The notes beneath the pieces are model-generated. The model saw only the letters and a program-made list of their open reading frames with translations. It was not told the origin of the DNA and ran no database searches. From contig NZ_LRUB01000017.1 of NCBI RefSeq assembly GCF_001550065.1, positions 1-64,000 on the forward strand: a stretch of DNA of 64,000 nt, read 5' to 3'. The position numbers were made by a program, and so were the translations under genes. The DNA is from Kordiimonas lipolytica (lineage in GTDB: Bacteria; Pseudomonadota; Alphaproteobacteria; Sphingomonadales; Kordiimonadaceae). Shown piece by piece: positions 61,091 through 64,000 of the stretch (position 1 is the first letter of the stretch; every line of letters begins with the position of its first letter).

Positions 61091-61918
61091 TCAGCCTTTT
61101 GTCCCGGCCCGCACACCTTCTGCGAGTTTCCCGGTAAAGTCCAGCACGTCCTTGACCATACCCTCTTTCGGCATGTGGGTGTCATCGAGCCCGGTTTCAA
61201 TCAAGGAGACGATTGCGGACCCGACCACAGCCCCATCCGCCACGCGGGCGATGGCTTCGGCCTGTTCAGGCGTGCGGATACCGAATCCGACGGCAACTGG
61301 CAAGTCTGTATGTGACTTGATACGCATTACCGCCGATTCGATATCATCTGCCGTAGCAGATTTGCCGCCCGTCACGCCGGCTACGGCTACATAATAGACG
61401 AATCCGCTCGCGCCATCCAGTACTGTAGGCAAACGGGCGTCATCGGACGTTGGTGTGGCAAGGCGGATCACGTCGATCCCGGCCGCATTTGCGGGCAGGC
61501 GAAGCTCCTCATCTTCCTCGGGCGGCAGGTCGACGACGATCAGCCCGTCAACGCCCGCGGCGGCTGCGTCCGTGCAGAATTTTTCGGTTCCATAAGCATA
61601 AATGGGGTTGAAATAACCCATCAGGACAATCGGCGTACTGTTGTCGTCTTTGCGAAACTCACGCACGATTTCAAGGGTCCGATTCATGTTTGCGCCAGCC
61701 TTCAGCGCGCGCTGGGCCGCTTTGTCGATTGCTGGGCCATCGGCTGACGGGTCGGTGAAAGGCATCCCCAGTTCGATGATGTCGGCACCTGCGCCGGGCA
61801 GGCCTTTCACGATTTCCATCGAGGTCTCATGCGTTGGATCACCGGCGGTTACGAAAGTAACGAAGGCAGCGCGTTTTTCTGCGGCCATGCGCTCAAAGCA
61901 ATTTGAAAGTCTGCTCAT
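61091..61918 (-). CDS. trpA: tryptophan synthase alpha chain
   Basis: The 275-residue product has [17 protein letters not shown] (catalytic Glu and Asp region), [12 protein letters not shown] and [10 protein letters not shown]. It cleaves indole-3-glycerol phosphate to indole, which is channelled to TrpB. It begins four bases after the trpB stop. Confidence 0.97.
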   Translation of the reverse strand: MSRLSNCFERMAAEKRAAFVTFVTAGDPTHETSMEIVKGLPGAGADIIELGMPFTDPSADGPAIDKAAQRALKAGANMNRTLEIVREFRKDDNSTPIVLMGYFNPIYAYGTEKFCTDAAAAGVDGLIVVDLPPEEDEELRLPANAAGIDVIRLATPTSDDARLPTVLDGASGFVYYVAVAGVTGGKSATADDIESAVMRIKSHTDLPVAVGFGIRTPEQAEAIARVADGAVVGSAIVSLIETGLDDTHMPKEGMVKDVLDFTGKLAEGVRAGTKG

Positions 61919-61921
61919 GCT

Positions 61922-63130
61922 TTAAATCTCCGCACCCAGGGCGTCTGCCACTGTGAAGATGTCCTTATCGCCGCGACCAGACAGGTTCATGACGATGATA
62001 TGGTCCTTTGGCAGGTCTGGCGCCATGCGGATGACTTGCGCCAGCGCGTGGCTGCTCTCGAGCGCTGGGATGATGCCTTCCGTGCGGCACAAAAGCTGGA
62101 AAGCCTCAAGCGCCTCATCATCGGTGGCGGAAACATAGTTCACCCGGCCCGCTTCATGCAGCCACACATGCTCCGGCCCGATGCCAGGGTAATCGAGCCC
62201 GGCCGAGATCGAATGCGCTTCGGTGATCTGGCCGTCATCGTTTTGAAGCAGGTACGTGCGGTTACCGTGCAGGACCCCGGGTGTGCCACCGGCGATGGAG
62301 GCAGCGTGCTTGTCTGTATCCAGGCCGTGGCCTGAGGCCTCGACCGCATACATCTGCACGTCCGGATCATCAAGGAACGGGTGAAACAGCCCCATGGCGT
62401 TCGAGCCGCCACCCACACAGGCCACAAGGCTGTCGGGCAGGCGGCCTTCCTGGGCTTGCAGCTGCTCGCGGGTTTCGCGGCCGATAATGGATTGGAAATC
62501 GCGTACCAGCATAGGGTAGGGGTGCGGGCCCGCCACTGTACCGATGATATAGAAGGTGTCATGCACATTGGTGACCCAGTCGCGGAGCGCATCATTCATC
62601 GCGTCCTTCAGGGTCGCGGAGCCGCTGGTCACCGGTTTCACCTCTGCGCCCAACAGCTTCATGCGGAACACATTCGGCTTCTGGCGCTCGATGTCCACCG
62701 CACCCATGAAGACAGTGCATTCAAGGCCGAAGCGGGCGGCCACGGTGGCGGTGGCAACGCCGTGCTGGCCCGCGCCAGTTTCGGCGATCACGCGGGTCTT
62801 GCCCATGCGTTTCGCCAGCAGTACCTGGCCGATGGCGTGGTTGATCTTGTGCGCACCGGTGTGGTTGAGGTCCTCGCGCTTCAGGTAAATCTTGGCGCCG
62901 CCCAGATGCTCGGTCAGGCGCTCAGCAAAATAGAGCGGGTTCGGACGGCCAATATATTGGCGGTTCAGTTCGTCCAGCTCGGCCAGATAATCCGGGTCCT
63001 TGATGGCGTCGCGGTATGCCTTTTCCACCTGGTGCACCAGTGGCATCAGGGTTTCCGAGACATAGCGTCCACCGAATTTTCCGAAGTGACCCTTTTCATC
63101 AGGGCCGGTACGATAACTGTTAAGCGACAT
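61922..63130 (-). CDS. trpB: tryptophan synthase beta chain
   Basis: The 402-residue product has the PLP lysine in [23 protein letters not shown] and the PLP-phosphate loop [10 protein letters not shown]. It condenses indole with serine to tryptophan. It starts 37 bp after trpF. Confidence 0.98.
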   Translation of the reverse strand: MSLNSYRTGPDEKGHFGKFGGRYVSETLMPLVHQVEKAYRDAIKDPDYLAELDELNRQYIGRPNPLYFAERLTEHLGGAKIYLKREDLNHTGAHKINHAIGQVLLAKRMGKTRVIAETGAGQHGVATATVAARFGLECTVFMGAVDIERQKPNVFRMKLLGAEVKPVTSGSATLKDAMNDALRDWVTNVHDTFYIIGTVAGPHPYPMLVRDFQSIIGRETREQLQAQEGRLPDSLVACVGGGSNAMGLFHPFLDDPDVQMYAVEASGHGLDTDKHAASIAGGTPGVLHGNRTYLLQNDDGQITEAHSISAGLDYPGIGPEHVWLHEAGRVNYVSATDDEALEAFQLLCRTEGIIPALESSHALAQVIRMAPDLPKDHIIVMNLSGRGDKDIFTVADALGAEI

Positions 63131-63166
63131 TGGTACGTCCTAACTCACATAAAACCACCGGAAACC

Positions 63167-63811
63167 CTACCTTACGGCTTTCGCAGCACTAAGGAAGGCT
63201 TCAATTTTCTCACCGGACTTCTTGCCCGGCGCATCTTCAACGCCCGAGGAGACATCCACGGCGTGGGCACCACTTTCCTGAACCGCCTGCCGGACATTCT
63301 CTGGCGTCAGGCCACCTGCCAGCAACCAGGGGTACGGCAGGTCCCTGCCCGACAGCAGGTTCCAGGGGAAGCTGTGCGCGTTGCCGCCCGGGCGGTCAGA
63401 CCCTTTCGGCGGCTTGGCATCAAACAGGATCGCGTCCACGTGGGGGGCGAACATGTCAGCCTGATCGATATCCTCTGCCGTTGATACCCCGATTGCCTTG
63501 ATGATTGATACGCCAAGGCGGTTCTTCAGGATCAGTGCCTCATTGGGGTATTCGTCGCCGTGCAGCTGCACCCAGTCCAAATCCAGCGCGTCGCAGGCAT
63601 CCTCAATGAAATCATGATCCGCGTTAACGAACAGGCCCACCCGTTCAGTTGAGGACGGCAGCTGACGGCGCATGGCAGCAGCGTCCTTGAGCGTCAGGTT
63701 CCGGGGCGACTTATCGAAGAAAACAAAGCCAAGCCAGCGGGCGCCATAAAAGGCTGCCAAGTTGGCGTGTTCAGGCTTTGTAATGCCGCAAATCTTTACC
63801 GAAACAGACAT
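63167..63811 (-). CDS. trpF: phosphoribosylanthranilate isomerase
   Basis: The 214-residue product has VKICGITKPEHAN, FFDKSPRN, WVQLHGDE, LLAGGLTPENV and the C-terminal VDVSSGVEDAPGKK. It converts phosphoribosylanthranilate to CdRP in tryptophan synthesis. The ATG at 63811 gives MSVSVKICG. It heads the trpF-trpB-trpA run. Confidence 0.97.
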   Translation of the reverse strand: MSVSVKICGITKPEHANLAAFYGARWLGFVFFDKSPRNLTLKDAAAMRRQLPSSTERVGLFVNADHDFIEDACDALDLDWVQLHGDEYPNEALILKNRLGVSIIKAIGVSTAEDIDQADMFAPHVDAILFDAKPPKGSDRPGGNAHSFPWNLLSGRDLPYPWLLAGGLTPENVRQAVQESGAHAVDVSSGVEDAPGKKSGEKIEAFLSAAKAVR

Positions 63812-63854
63812 GCCCCATGGGTTCCTCAAAACCGGCGTGGGGCAGGGTGCGCCC

Positions 63855-64000
63855 TTAGGCCGGATCGTCGCTTTTCATCAGATCGTCGAATTCCACGCTT
63901 TGGCGCGTCAGCGCAGCCGTTGCGGCCTTCATCAGATCTTCGCCAAGGAGCATCCCGCTGTTCCAGGTGGCGACATAATCAAGGCCGTCCGCAACCGAAT
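63855..64000 (-). CDS. enoyl-CoA hydratase/isomerase family protein, C-terminus only
   Basis: Only the last 48 codons are in the window. The C-terminal sequence, with YVATWNSGMLLGEDLM and VEFDDLMKSDDPA ending at TAA, is of the crotonase family type, where this helix region precedes the last residues. The N-terminus lies beyond the right edge. The exact reaction cannot be assigned. Confidence 0.6.
   Translation of the reverse strand, partial: SVADGLDYVATWNSGMLLGEDLMKAATAALTRQSVEFDDLMKSDDPA

Noticed and set aside
1..64000. tRNA, rRNA, transposase, integrase or prophage genes
   Set aside because: Looked for on both strands; nothing with supporting sequence features was found.

Overview
The window is a gene-dense, high-GC bacterial chromosome segment of alphaproteobacterial character. 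Supporting markers are a short HPr kinase (about 150 residues) beside the ChvG/ChvI two-component system, rapZ and a mannose-type EIIA/HPr pair; a DivL-like pseudo-kinase with Tyr in place of the phospho-acceptor His; AddAB in place of RecBCD; and the trpF-trpB-trpA-accD-folC block. A genus cannot be named from sequence alone. I found no rRNA, tRNA, CRISPR array, transposase or prophage, so this looks like core chromosome with a few accessory patches.

Layout. 1-1.4 kb: the 5' part of an RTX-type secreted protein (GTG start, leftward) that runs off the left edge. It combines 11-residue coiled-coil repeats, RTX nonapeptides, an EF-hand-like loop and Asp-Gly hexapeptide repeats. 1.5-16.9 kb: housekeeping and envelope genes (SH3 protein, D-2-hydroxyacid dehydrogenase, lepA coupled to a Sel1/prolyl-4-hydroxylase fusion, a possible small RNA, an EAL-domain protein, an S9 peptidase, a DAACS transporter, an amidohydrolase, an O-antigen-ligase-like protein). 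16.9-19.9 kb: phage-shock module pspF / sigma-54 promoter / small ORF / pspABC / terminator. 20-25.5 kb: MFS transporter, sufE, SNF-family symporter, lipoprotein, alpha-carbonic anhydrase. 25.5-30.6 kb: a MocR-type regulator divergent from a PNPOx-like/DUF1272/GNAT operon, then EamA exporter and Lrp regulator. 30.6-38.7 kb: mixed accessory genes (zinc-ribbon membrane protein, DnaJ-domain protein, LytTR regulator, serine hydrolase, VOC protein, Tag-like glycosylase, sensor kinase, FG-GAP propeller protein, TerB protein).

38.7-48 kb is a metabolic-signalling block: pckA (leftward), then chvI-chvG-hprK-rapZ-EIIA-HPr, then ahcY-metK behind a perfect inverted repeat that overlaps the likely promoter. 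In related bacteria the ChvG/ChvI system and the incomplete PTS together control gluconeogenesis, including pckA, and envelope stress responses. 48-58.6 kb is divL-tsaE-nucleotidyltransferase-addB-addA-trxA on the plus strand, with very tight or overlapping junctions. 58.8-64 kb is the leftward set trpF-trpB-trpA-accD-folC, plus the 3' end of an enoyl-CoA hydratase/isomerase-like gene at the right edge.

The best leads for something undescribed are the hendecad/RTX protein at the left edge, the 55-codon ORF and two hairpins between the sigma-54 promoter and pspA, the small-RNA-like element with C-rich loops at about 6.48-6.57 kb, and the MocR/PNPOx/DUF1272/GNAT/EamA/Lrp neighbourhood.
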